Source of the DNA: Tetrahymena thermophila SB210
Taxonomy: Eukaryota > Ciliophora > Oligohymenophorea > Hymenostomatida > Tetrahymenidae
Reading direction: 5' to 3'
Length of the DNA stretch: 64,000 nucleotides
Assembly (NCBI RefSeq): GCF_000189635.1
Contig: NW_002476418.1
Span: 682,001 to 746,000, forward strand
Position 1 is the stretch's first letter. Every line of letters starts with the position of its first letter. This document shows, piece after piece, positions 12,990 through 24,260 of the stretch. The notes beneath the pieces are model-generated. The model saw nothing but the letters and a program-made list of their open reading frames with translations, searched no databases and was not told the DNA's origin. The position numbers and the translations under genes were made by a program.

Positions 12990-15654
12990 TTTTTTTCCTT
13001 TTACAATCTAAATAAGTATTCGTGGAGTGCTTTTTTTTCTTTCTATAACTTTAACTTGTAGATATTCTCAAGCTTTTAAGTTATTGTATTATTTATAATT
13101 TTTGTTCTTCTATTCTTACTCGAGTAGATAGATAGATAGTTAGATACTTTTACTATTTTATCTTACTTAATAGATAGCTTGAATGTTTTGTATCTAGCTT
13201 TTTTAAACTATGTAAAATGGTTTTTTAAAACAGTAAAACTAATAAAAAATTGTTCCTAGTTTAAATTCAGAGCTAATCAAAGAAAAAAGAATCTATTTTT
13301 TTCGTTTACTTACTGATTATAAGTTCCTTTTTGTATTTGTAGTAATTCACCTATTTTTTTTTTTTGCTTCGAATTTCCGTCTCTTTAAAGTGATAATAAT
13401 TAATAGCTTTCTTTCAAAGGAAATATTTATCTTTTTTGATGATTAAATTTTTTGAAAATTGTACTATAATAATTAATTATACTATTAAATGGTATTTTTT
13501 AAAGGTTTTTATCAAAAAATATTAACAAAAATGATAAAGTAATCAGCAATCATATAATTAAAAATTTTTAATTAGCTAATTAATAAATTAATTAATAAAT
13601 AAATAAATTAATTGATCAATAATGAGCTGTGTAAATGTATATGCTTTATATGTAAATATATCGATAAATTTATTTGTGTGTGGTATATAATTAAGTTAAG
13701 ATTTTTGTAAGTTGATGCAAAAAAATTTAAAGGCGAAAATTCCCATTCTAATTCAAACTTGCATAACCTGATATTTCTTATCAAATAGATATGTAAATAC
13801 ATACAACCAAAAATTTAGTTTAAAATATAAAATTATAAATTTTTCAGACAGATAAAAAGATTTTTAGTATAACTAAAGATAAATTATGTTACTTTTATTT
13901 TTATTTATTAAGTGTAATTTTTAACTAATCAAATCTGAAAAAAAAAAAAAAACTCTGTTTGGAATATTTTCCTTTTACTACTAAAATATAGTTTGTTTAC
14001 GCATAATTTATTAATAATTCATGCTCTAGCTAATTAAGAAAGATGCGCTTTTCTATTTTTTTATATTTACTTGAACTTTTGTAAATACTTGCCAAAATAT
14101 TTGAAACATATAAGTATTTAATCAGAACAGAAAATAAAGAATCTTTCGAAGTATTTGATTATTTGTGCTATTATTTTAAATTTGAATATATTTAACAAAT
14201 AAAATTTGAATGAATTCATTATTATAAATTGTTAGAAATACTGAAGTAGCAATAATTATACATCTATTTTAGCTTATTATGAAGGATTATATTCTTTATA
14301 TTTAAAAACTAAATTTATTAATAATATAGAAATCTTTTCAAGCGAAAAGTTTTGAATAATATTAACAAATTTTATTGTGAAATCAATTACCTTTTTCTTC
14401 TATTTTAAGATTTGTGTTTAATTTTGTTTGTGAAATTTTAACTAGTTTGATTTTGATTATGTAATTTGATTTATTGACACAAAATACTAAGAACGATTAC
14501 AACTTCTTTTTCAAATATTTTTGAAACAAAGTATTTAGAAAAAGAAAAATAAACTTCCTTTCCTTTTAAGAATTTTTTGAAGAATTTTGATTTTTTTCTA
14601 CATTATTGTTTTGAAAAAACAGTAAGGAAAATCTGTAACAAGATGTTTAATTAATTTATTTTTCTACAAATTAAAATTCAAGTTAACACCAAATATTATT
14701 TGTTTGTTTGTTTGTTTTTCAGCCTGAAGTGATTATAAACAATTTAAATCTAATTTCAGTTCGCCAAATAAAATAAGAAACCAAATTCTTTAATATTCAA
14801 TTCATATAAAAATTTATTTTCTCAAGCTTAATACTTTTTTCATTAAAAGAGATTGCATTTTATGAAAGGAAAAATAGTTCCTCAAGCAGTTAAAGTAGAT
14901 ATTATCCTTTATAAATTTACTTAAGTTAAGCTATTTTTATGCTTATTGTAGACCTTACTTTATAATATTTAATTTCTAAAAGAATAGATAGCAAAATTTA
15001 AATTAACACATCATTTAAATAAATAATACTTATTTTATATAAAAAATAAACAAATTTGTTTTTGGTATTTAATTTTAAGAATTTTTTACTTCCGTATTTT
15101 TCTTTTACCTTATAATTTTATTGATATTAAGCATAGAAAATAAGTAACTAATTATCTGATCAAACGTATTCTTTCTCGCTTAATTTCTACTCTAGATGTT
15201 TAGTTTTTATTTATGTTTAAATAATAATGCTTGCTTTATTCTTTACTAGAAATATTTAAATTTTTTATAATAATCTATTTGCTTTAGAAAATACATACAA
15301 GTTCTTGAATGATATTTAATACTGTTTAATATTTATTTAAATTTGCAACTTTTTTAATTTAAAAAAGAAGGAAGAATACTTTTCAAAATCAAGATAAAAA
15401 TAAATAAATAAATGATGAACTTTTTAAGAGAAATAAAACATAAAGATAAAATAAAATAAAAATACAAAAATGTTTATTTTTGAATGAATAAGTTTTAATA
15501 ATTATTAAAATAATATTACATTAAAATTAAACATTTAGATAATTTATTTTTTATTTATTTATTTACATTATTGCTTATTTAAACATTTTTTATATATGTT
15601 ATTTGTTGTGTGTGTTTTTTAATGGAGAAATTTGTTTTTTAAGTTAAATTTATT
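12990..15654. other. Long intergenic spacer upstream of the kinase gene
   Basis: About 2.7 kb of A+T-rich DNA with TAGA tandem runs near 13122-13147, an ATTA/AATT run near 13570-13615 and TTTG runs near 14700-14718. It contains the presumed kinase promoter and the 3' flank of the hydrolase gene. No frame with convincing composition is seen. Confidence 0.55.
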
Positions 15655-18537
15655 TCAAATTAATCTTATTGTTTTTGAAGTAGGAGTTTTATTATCAATT
15701 AGTAGTGAAAAATTTTTTATTTGTTTATTTTGTTCTTACTTGTAAAGAAGTGCTTCATAATGAGGGATTTATAATTCTTATGATAACATTGATACACCAC
15801 TGCTGAGTTAATTACTATGGTTTTATTGGGTTATCATGTTTATTTGACTGACTGATTATGTCTTTGATTTACTATGAAGATAATTATCAAAATTTTCATT
15901 TAATTATACTTTCACTTAGTGATTTTCTTAAAAAGAATTTAAGAGTTAATTAAGATTTTATTTTGATGGAGATTTCTAGGCAATCTATTTCACCAAATAG
16001 TCGCTTTGTTGAATGTTAGCTGCTGCTGCTTTTTAATCAATTCTTCTAATTTAAAATAAACAAAATATTTAAAAATTATAAATAAAATTAAAGAGAAATA
16101 TAAATTTATTTACATAGTGTGCTATTGATTATGAGAATGCATAGGACGAGGAGATATAAACTATGAACTCTGGCTATTTATTGATTTTGAAGCTTCTTGC
16201 TGTAAGTTACTGCTACTTTTCATAGTTTGTTAGCTTAGATTATAATTAATATTTGTAGTATTTTATAAAGGTAGTTGATTGCTCACTAAAGATTATCTAT
16301 GGTTTAAATTTATGTAATATGCTTCATTGGCTCTATTAGAGTGGAGATCATTTAATCCACTACTATTGTCTTTGGATTTTTATCTATTTTGACTATTTTG
16401 CTTTTACATATTGAGCTATTCGTTTGGTTGAATAGAAATTTAAATTTGTGGAGAATTTAGTTGAGATTTGCTTATTTATAAACTGTTGATCTTGTGGAAG
16501 ATAGATTGTCTTCTTTTTTCTTCGTTTTCGGTTTCAACAAAAATAACTGGCTGCTTGTTTTACTAAGGTAACTGATTTTACTATTATAGTTATGAAGCAG
16601 CTAGAGTTTCTCTTCTGTGTAAATAGTTTTTCAAAACAAGCTATTCGTTGTTATGGTTACTTTATGAGACTTGTCTTTGAGAATAAGAGTTATCTATCAG
16701 CGATATTCTTTTATTTTCATTCATCTCTAATGGAAAAATTATTGGTTAAGATGGAATTTTTCTTATACCAGTTATTGGTGTGAAACTTGCTTATTTTTCA
16801 GCTTAATCGTTATTTTATTTTTATTGTGGTGGTGTTGTTGTAGTAGTTGATTCTTAAATTACTTTAGCACTCAGTAATTCCCTATTATTTTGGTTGCATA
16901 AAGAAATTCTAGTTGCAAACTCAGAGGGAGCTCGAGCCTAGATAAAGCTTGTTTATTTTTTAATTTGATGATCTTGCTTATCTGGCTATCCTGCAGCAGG
17001 ATTTAACTAAACAGGTAGAGATTGCTATTTATGTAAATTATTTTAGTGGTGTTTACTTTATACTTGATTTTATCCCTCTGACTGTCCTGTGTGATTTGTT
17101 GAAAGATTAAAAATATTTCTATGCTTTAACTAATTGATAGATATGTTATTATGCTATTGATTTTTATTATTCGAAATAGGTGAACTACCTTCATTCAAAG
17201 TTGTAATATGATGACCTTTATTGTAGGTTTATTCAAATGTATGAGACTTTTCAGCTAGATGGTTTTTTTAAAGGTGCATAGGCTTGATGCTATTAGTGCT
17301 TTGGGAGACTGATATAGGGAATTTATAAAGAGCTGAAGTAGCAGCAGAAGATGATGATTTTGGAGTAGTAGTAGATGTTTCTAGTTTTTGATTAAAAGTA
17401 ATCATTATCTTATTAGATGCTAGAATATCCTTAATAAAATTGATTATATTATCGAAATAATTTTCATCACGAAAAGCGTTATGGTCTCCTGAGAATATGA
17501 ATGATGAAGATTTTCCTCCGTATTTCGAAATTAGCTTTTCAGAATGAGTGTACTTGATGAGTTTATCTTCGTGAGAATAGCAGAACAAAGCAGGAAACTG
17601 GGTGCATCTACTCACTTGCTTATCAACTTCAAGAGAAAATATATCACTTCCATGAGTCATCTTTTTAACTAATTCTCTTATGTATTCAAAGCTCATTTCT
17701 GCAATAAATCCACCTAGGAATGCCATTTTATCATCTGCTATTTCAGTAGCCAACTATTTTAATGAGCAAAAAGGAGAGTCTACAATTATAGCTATAACGT
17801 GCTTTTAAGCAAATGGTCTATTTGCACTGTAAAGTAGAGATGTTACTCCTCCCATAGATCTACCATACAAAATAAACTTTTGATAGTTGTATTTAGAAAC
17901 AAGGGTTTCTAAAACTACTTGCAGGTCATCTTGCTCTTTTATACCTAATGTAACAAAATCACCTTCACTTCTCCCACATCCACTAAAGTCAAAGCTACAC
18001 AAATCAACTCCTAATTTGCTGACAATATGCTTGACAGCTGGCACTGAATCTAAACGAGTTCCTGCATTACCATGCAAATAAACAACAGCAACAGATTTAG
18101 ATTAAACTAAGTTGTTTGAGTAAATAGAGCATTAAAGTTTTTCTTTTCTGAGATTCTATACTTAAAAATCTGTCCTTTCAACTTACTAGTGTTAAAACAT
18201 CATTCTAGGAGATATCATTTCATCCAAATTTAATTTACCATATCCTTTTATATAAAAAAAACCTTAATATATACTATGAATACATTTGATAAATTTTATT
18301 TTGATTGAGCTACTTGGTGAAATTCTTACATGAAGAAAAAGCTCATATTTTTGTAAAATTAATAAGATTTAACAGAGCAGATAATTAGAATTATAAAGCT
18401 AGAAAGGAATTTGATAAATACAGAGAGAAAAAAAAATCATAGATACCTAATTCAGAAACGGAGTAACAATATTTCTTTGGCTTGAAGATGAAGGCAAGCT
18501 TGTTTTCGATTTCTTTATCGTTGAAGAAAAGATGCAT
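15655..18537 (-). CDS. ABHD17/FAM108-like serine hydrolase with ~580-residue N/Q/S-rich tail
   Basis: Exons 18447-18537, 16114-18262 and 15655-16045 give 876 residues ending on TGA. Residues ~30-325 form an alpha/beta hydrolase: oxyanion-type LHGNAGTR (93-100), nucleophile elbow GRSMGG with Ser166, FDFSGCGRSEG before it, acid residue Asp263 in SHEDKLI and His291 in SGDHNAF. The complete triad and the HGNAG motif resemble ABHD17-type depalmitoylases and related ciliate hydrolases, so removal of acyl groups from membrane proteins is possible (inference). The upstream stretch DFQVQNLRKEKLQCSIY is typical of this group. The remaining ~580 residues are dominated by Gln, Asn and Ser and contain no recognised domain; most relatives are only ~300 residues long. 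The tail frame is continuous across a clean intron, so it is not an annotation artefact. Confidence 0.85.
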
Positions 18538-19958
18538 ATTTTATCAAGTGGAAAGTAGGTAATTAAGTAAGATGTACGTGTCTATGAATTAAACTTATAT
18601 CAACAGGACTTATGCTAACTAAATATTGTTCCCCTTTTGTTTAAGGCTACTACCGCAATAAATCTTTTTTTATATATTTTAATGAATTAGTAAGTGTTGC
18701 TTGTTAAAACAAACTAACTTTTAAATGATAATTTTTCTATTTGAAATTTAACTTTTTTTGTTTCGTTATAAAGTTAAAAGTGTAAAAATTAATTAATCTA
18801 TCAACTGTAAAAAATTTTACTATGACATTTAAAATTATAAACAGACAAAGAAAAGTTTTGATGTTATTAAAATACTGCATTCACTCTACATACAAACAAA
18901 AACTACATATAGCGAATTAAAAGACAATATTATTCATTCATTTTATTGAAAAACCAATTAGTATGATAACAATCTATTTATGGTGGACGGAGTATTAAAA
19001 TTGATTAATCTTTATTTATATCCAATAAGCTAATCATACACACAAAAATTCACAACAATTTACATTAAATAAATTTTATTTATAATTTATAAATGCTCTA
19101 ACATTCAAATATTTTTGATTTGATTCTTTGGTATTGTAATAAATAATCTTTATTTACACTTTTTAATTTTTAATAAAATTTACATTTATTCATAAAACAA
19201 AAAATTATTTTAAGATTTATTTTAATTATTTTATTTTGTTAAAATCAATAAAATCTCAAATAAATTGCTTGTTAAAATATAAAATTAAATTTTAAAATAT
19301 TAAACATAATTTTTAGAAAGCAAATGAAAATAAAAAATACAAAATTTAGTCAATTTTTTTTTTGAAAAATCGAAATACTACAAAAATTATGTATGAATGA
19401 TAAAATTAATGACTTAAAAGATTTTTCTTTTATCAAAAAAAGAATTAAATAACAATAATTAAAACATATTTTTACAACCAAAAATATTATTGAATAAATA
19501 TTCTGCTTTTTTATTTTCTTATAAATTGATAAATGGTATTTAATAACTTTGTCTTAATTTAAGTGAGCTTAATAAAAATTAAAAATATTTTTCAATTAAT
19601 ATTAATTTAAGTAATTGTTAAAAATTATTTTTATAATTATTTAATATAAATTAAAATAGTATATTGATAAAAATATTAAATAAATGTTTAACTAATTAAA
19701 TTGTTATTTCATTTGCAATTAAAATAAGATTTTGAATTATTAAATTATTCTAATTTGGATAATTTTTATCCTTACATGTATTAAAATTAATTCCATTTTA
19801 CTAAATAATTAGTGACCATTTAAAATCGTAATAATATATTTTATAGATTAAGCTTAAGCTATACAGATGCTATTCGACTGTTTGCTAAAAGAATTAATTA
19901 AAATTAAATAGTAATAATTTAATGAATTTCTTATTTAAATGCTGCTATATTTTCATAA
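18538..19958. other. Intergenic spacer
   Basis: About 1.4 kb, very A+T-rich, between the hydrolase start and the tRNA gene. No gene or repeat is supported. Confidence 0.55.
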
Positions 19959-20030
19959 TCCCCTATAGTCTAGCAGGTTAGGATAGAAGGTTTTCACCCT
20001 TCAGACCCGGGTTCAAGTCCCGGTGGGGGA
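19959..20030 (+). tRNA. tRNA-Glu (anticodon UUC)
   Basis: A 72-nt cloverleaf in an A+T-rich background. The acceptor arm pairs TCCCCTA with TGGGGGA, the anticodon stem GAAGG/CCTTC encloses the loop TTTTCAC with anticodon TTC, and the T arm has CCGGG, loop TTCAAGT and CCCGG. The D arm GTCTAGCAGGTTAGGAT matches eukaryotic tRNA-Glu. There is no intron and no encoded CCA. It reads GAA (and GAG by wobble). It is a standard tRNA, not one of the special ciliate glutamine tRNAs that read TAA/TAG. Confidence 0.96.
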
Positions 20031-20034
20031 AATA

Positions 20035-20040
20035 TTTTTT
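20035..20040 (+). terminator. RNA polymerase III T-run terminator of the tRNA gene
   Basis: A run of six T begins five bases after the mature tRNA end, as expected for Pol III termination. Confidence 0.7.
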
Positions 20041-20691
20041 ATTTATTTATTTATTTGATTTAATTATCATAATCTAATTTTTTAGATAAAAAAATAAGGC
20101 CACAATATTTTTTAAGTTATTAAATTGATTTAACTATTCTTGTAAATAATTTTTTAAAAATTATTATTTTTTGAAAACTACAGAATTGAATAAATTTATT
20201 AATATTAATTTTATATTTAAATTATTGCAAAAAATATATATTTATTAGAAAAATAATTTTTTAAATCTGAGATTAATCAATAAAATTTTCTATAATTAAA
20301 ATAGAAAATTAATTTATTAATTTTGTCATAAAAAGTAAATTCATTTATAAATATAAAAGCAATAAATTTCATTTTATTCAAATAAAAAAATAAAAAGTTG
20401 ATTTAAATTTCTTTATTAAAAATATTGAAATTAAATTAAAAAAAACAGTAAGAATTAAAATATATTTTATTTGAATTATTTAACATAAATAATGCTTGTT
20501 GGTTACCACTTTGAAGTAAATATTACTTTATAACTAACTTTTTTTATGAAGTTATTTATTATGTTATTAACAAATTTATTTCCTAAAAAATGTAGATTAA
20601 AACAGGAAAAAGAAACTTTTCATAAAGATAAATTAATGAAATAGTACAATTTGTTAATTTAAGCCATTTAAAACAAAAACTTAAAAATATT
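20041..20691. other. Intergenic spacer
   Basis: About 650 bp of A+T-rich DNA between the tRNA and the 3' end of the VPS33 gene. Nothing further is seen. Confidence 0.6.
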
Positions 20692-23322
20692 TCAAACTAC
20701 ATCGTTTTTCATAACAGATTAAATTAATTTTTTGCTATTTGTTATATGAGTAGTAGCAACTACTATTTCTCTCTCTGTTTTTATTTTTTAAAAGGAAATG
20801 TTTAGTTTTTTAGGTATTTACAAACAAATTTACTTGTAATCTTAGAAAGAAGTCTGATAGCAGATATTTCACCATAAGTTACACCTCCAATAAAGTAAAC
20901 CAAAATCGCACTTTTATTTTGTAATTTACTGTACTTTGAAGGCTCTGGAAAATCTTATTTTCCTGGCACATTCTTAATGTATTCAGCAATGTGTTTCCAA
21001 GTCTGTCTCTTCAAAGCATGTTCAACTAAACGAACTCTTTATAAAAAAATGTTGAAATTTTAAATGAATTAAATTATCTATCTATTTTTACGTTAGAGGA
21101 CAATAACCTGAAAAGGCATAAGCAGGATCTTGAGGATTATCTATGACTACCTCGTCATCTACAAGTTTTAAGTTCTCTTTCAGCTTTGGCCAATAATTTT
21201 TACTGCCATCTTATTTATTTAAAATACCAATTTAATTCAACCTCATCATGGTAATTAAATGTCTAAAACCATATTCCTATTAAATAAATAAATAATTATT
21301 TTTATTAGTAAAAACCAAAATTAATATTTAAAAAATAAATCACATGAACTATTTCTTTTCTGATGTCATCAAATTATTTTGGTTTGATACCTTTGTCGAC
21401 CAAGGACTACAAACACAACAATCTTAAAGCCTTTTCTAAAGGAGCTCCTAAACCTATTATCATTTCAATGTATTCAAGAGCTTAAGAAGAACTAACTCCT
21501 AGAATAGTACTTTACTCTATCATTAAATCTTTATAAAATTCTATTGTTCTCATCTTTTCAACAATACTGCACTGTAAATTTACATCTTTAATTAAATGTA
21601 AATAATAAATTTGATTCTGCTAATATAAAAATATAAATAAAAATACGATCTTCTATATGTTTTTGGTCTTTTGTTATCTTCTCAACAATCTTAATGCACT
21701 TTTACAAATCATCTTATGTTTTATTTTACTTATAATTTTATATTGTATCTTTAATTCTTTGTAATTCTAAAGCAGAGCTTGTAACAATCTCTCTCGACTT
21801 AGAAATTTACTAATCTCTTATAGAAGAATAAATTGTATTATTTTCGCTAGACAACTTCATAAGTACTGGCTTACCAGCTTAAAGGCCGATAAGAGCTCCA
21901 TCGCTAATTCTTAGCAAATTACCATTTATACCATAAAAATCATCAATTAAACCCTCATATACCAATTATGAACATAAAGGTGTAATAAAATCAATGTTTC
22001 TATCTAATAAGATCATTGTTTCGAACTCGCTTTATGAGTAATCTTGGTTAATTCCTTTAGTTTCTTCATCAGCACTCAAAATATCCATCACAATCTTATT
22101 TTTCATAAAATTTATTGAAAAAATAAAATTATCATCATTAATTGCATTATTTATAATCATTTTTTCAATTGTTTTTAACTAAAGTAATAAATAATGTTAT
22201 TTTAACACTATACGCAGAAAAAGCTCTATGCTTTTTATATCCAGGAATATTTGATATCTCAAAATAAAAACAAATATTACTTTTTATTTGGCTAATTAAT
22301 CTAATTAGGAATATCAAAAGTTAGTTTTTTATATGTTTAAGCTTTTTAAATAAAATTTTAAAGCAAAAACTATTCCAATATTATTTTATTTTGAATAAAA
22401 ATAGTTAAATATTTATTTATTTATTTACACTTGCACCATCTCCCTTTAAGAATATATTTGGTATCTTTCCATAAATAATTTAAAGCCTTTATATTGATTC
22501 AGCAACATAGCAGTAAGTAGAAAAGTCATTATCTAAATACATGCTAATAAAAGAACTAGGCATTTCCAAAGAAAGGAGATCTTAGTCAATAGGTATTAAG
22601 TCAAAACTAAAATCAATAATTCTTATTTGGTCATCTGTAATACCTTTTTCGTCCTGGGCTTCCTTGCATAGAGTAGTCCTCTTAGGCCAGTAAATTAAAT
22701 AAAATTCTCTCTTTGGTTGCTATTAAGCGTTTGCTGCTGCTTTTTTACCTTAATTTGGCTTAGGTGCATTTTCTTTATCTAAGTATTCTTTAATTTAATC
22801 TAAGTACTCAACATTAGGCTAAATAAATATTATGATCTTATCTGCAGATAAATTTTCAGGCTAATATTAAAATAAATAAAAATCATTAAACTATGCACAA
22901 AAACATTGAATTTCAGCTTTATAATATCTATTCCTTGAGTTTATTCATACGAGATTGACTAAATTAAATACATATCAATCAATTAATTAATTAATGTTTT
23001 TATTTATTTATGAAGTACCTAAGTATTGTTAATATGAGAGATAACCTCTACTTAAAGTTTGCTAAGAGCGCTAGATTCTAAAGTCAAATTTAAAGCCACT
23101 TTAACTTAGTCATCAAATATTAAATGCTTCTTTCCTTCAATCTGAAGATTTATATATAATAAAATATCTATAAAAATATGATGTAATTAAAGTTAATAAA
23201 CTCACTTAATCAAAAAGCTGAGTAAGCTTTGTCCTCAAATATTCCTAAAAAAGAGAAGAACTAAAAACATTTTCAACTTCTTCTCCTTGATTTTAAAATA
23301 TTTCATTGTAAAGATCATTCAT
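20692..23322 (-). CDS. VPS33: VPS33, Sec1/Munc18-family subunit of HOPS/CORVET
   Basis: Nine exons: 23206-23322, 23019-23141, 22905-22958, 22429-22860, 21647-22178, 21344-21585, 21092-21276, 20834-21036 and 20692-20774. They join in frame to 656 residues, the usual VPS33 length. Family landmarks appear in order: IEGKKHLIFDDQ near the N terminus, IIIFIQPNVEYLD, FYLIYWPKRTTLC, DFSFDLIPIDQDLLSLEMPS, MILLDRNIDFITPLCSQL with VYEGLIDDFYGI, then YAFSGYCPL, LVYFIGGVTYGEISAIRLL and REIVVATTHITN at the C terminus. SM proteins clasp SNARE bundles; VPS33 does so within HOPS and CORVET at late endosomes, lysosomes and phagosomes, central to a phagotrophic ciliate. Exon junctions were chosen by phase and by match to the family; ATG 23322 fits the family N terminus. 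Confidence 0.93.
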
Positions 23323-24260
23323 TTTTCTAAATTTATCTAATTTTTCTTATCAAAACCTAATATTTGCTTATTGGCTAATCTCTTTTAAGTAAATAAATAA
23401 ATTGATTGATTGAATATTTAATTAATTAATTAATTTTTCTGATAAGTTTCTAATTAGAAAGATTTCAATATCTTTGATTCTCAAAGCACGAATATCTTCA
23501 AATATAGGTTTTATCATAATTCCCTTACCACTAAATCAATAATTCTTGAATAAATGATTAAAAAGTAGTTCATTCTCTCTATTTTTGATAACAATATTTT
23601 TAAATATTCATTTAATTTTTATTAGAATATTTAAAATTTATTTTTTCAATTCTATTTCAATAATGAGTTAAAATATTTCTAAAAATAGCATCTCATTACG
23701 AAATAATTTTAATAAATTCATATAAAAGCTTTAAATTTTCTTATTAAAATTTTTTAAAAATTCTAAAAATTAGTATATCAAGTATAGATTTATGTATAAA
23801 TAGACAATTTTGTATTGCAATCAACATTAAATTAACAAATTGGTAAATAATTAAAATCTAAAATCAACATCATCTATCATATTTGTCAATACTTGATATT
23901 TTTCATAGTAATTTTATTTCTTTTATACTAAAATTAATTAAACAATTAATAAAGATAGATAGTTAATTTCAGCATGAAAAAATTTTCAGCTTTTAATAAT
24001 GAAGTAGAAATGTATAAATCAAATTTTTATTTGCTTAATCTCAATTATAAAAATTGATCAGCTGAAATAGATTAAAAATAAGTGATTATAAACCTATTTA
24101 AGATGAATCAATATTAATATTTTTAATAGTTAGTGAGTAAGAAATATAAATACAAAATTTAGTTTGATAGAGAAATTATAGATTGGTTTTTATACATTTT
24201 TATATACAAAATTAATTTATTACTAGATTTAAACGTTGATCTTATTTTATTGTTTGTCAG
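23323..24260. other. Intergenic spacer downstream of PAS gene 1 and upstream of VPS33
   Basis: The VPS33 start (23322) faces about 940 bp of A+T-rich DNA up to the stop of the first PAS membrane gene. Its first ~200 bp includes the short upstream frame at 23350-23517, listed separately. The rest shows no feature. Confidence 0.55.
23350..23517 (-). CDS. Possible upstream open reading frame of VPS33 (55 codons)
   Basis: ATG at 23517 opens a frame with mixed, coding-like composition at its start (MIKPIFEDIRALRIKDIEIF) that closes on TGA 23350-23352. It is in the same frame as the VPS33 ATG, nine codons further on, and no GT...AG intron that would remove the TGA keeps the frame. It could be a regulatory uORF in the leader or chance. 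Confidence 0.25.

Noticed and set aside
15080-15210. Arg/Lys-rich minus-strand frame
   Set aside because: Only a short basic stretch with spacer-like continuation; no start, motif or neighbour supports a gene.
22179-22262. A possible extra VPS33 exon with Ile-Pro-Gly-Tyr-rich frame
   Set aside because: It would need a 28-nt intron after it, and direct joining of 22429 to 22178 gives a better match to the conserved GxGxxLKxIEKM region.
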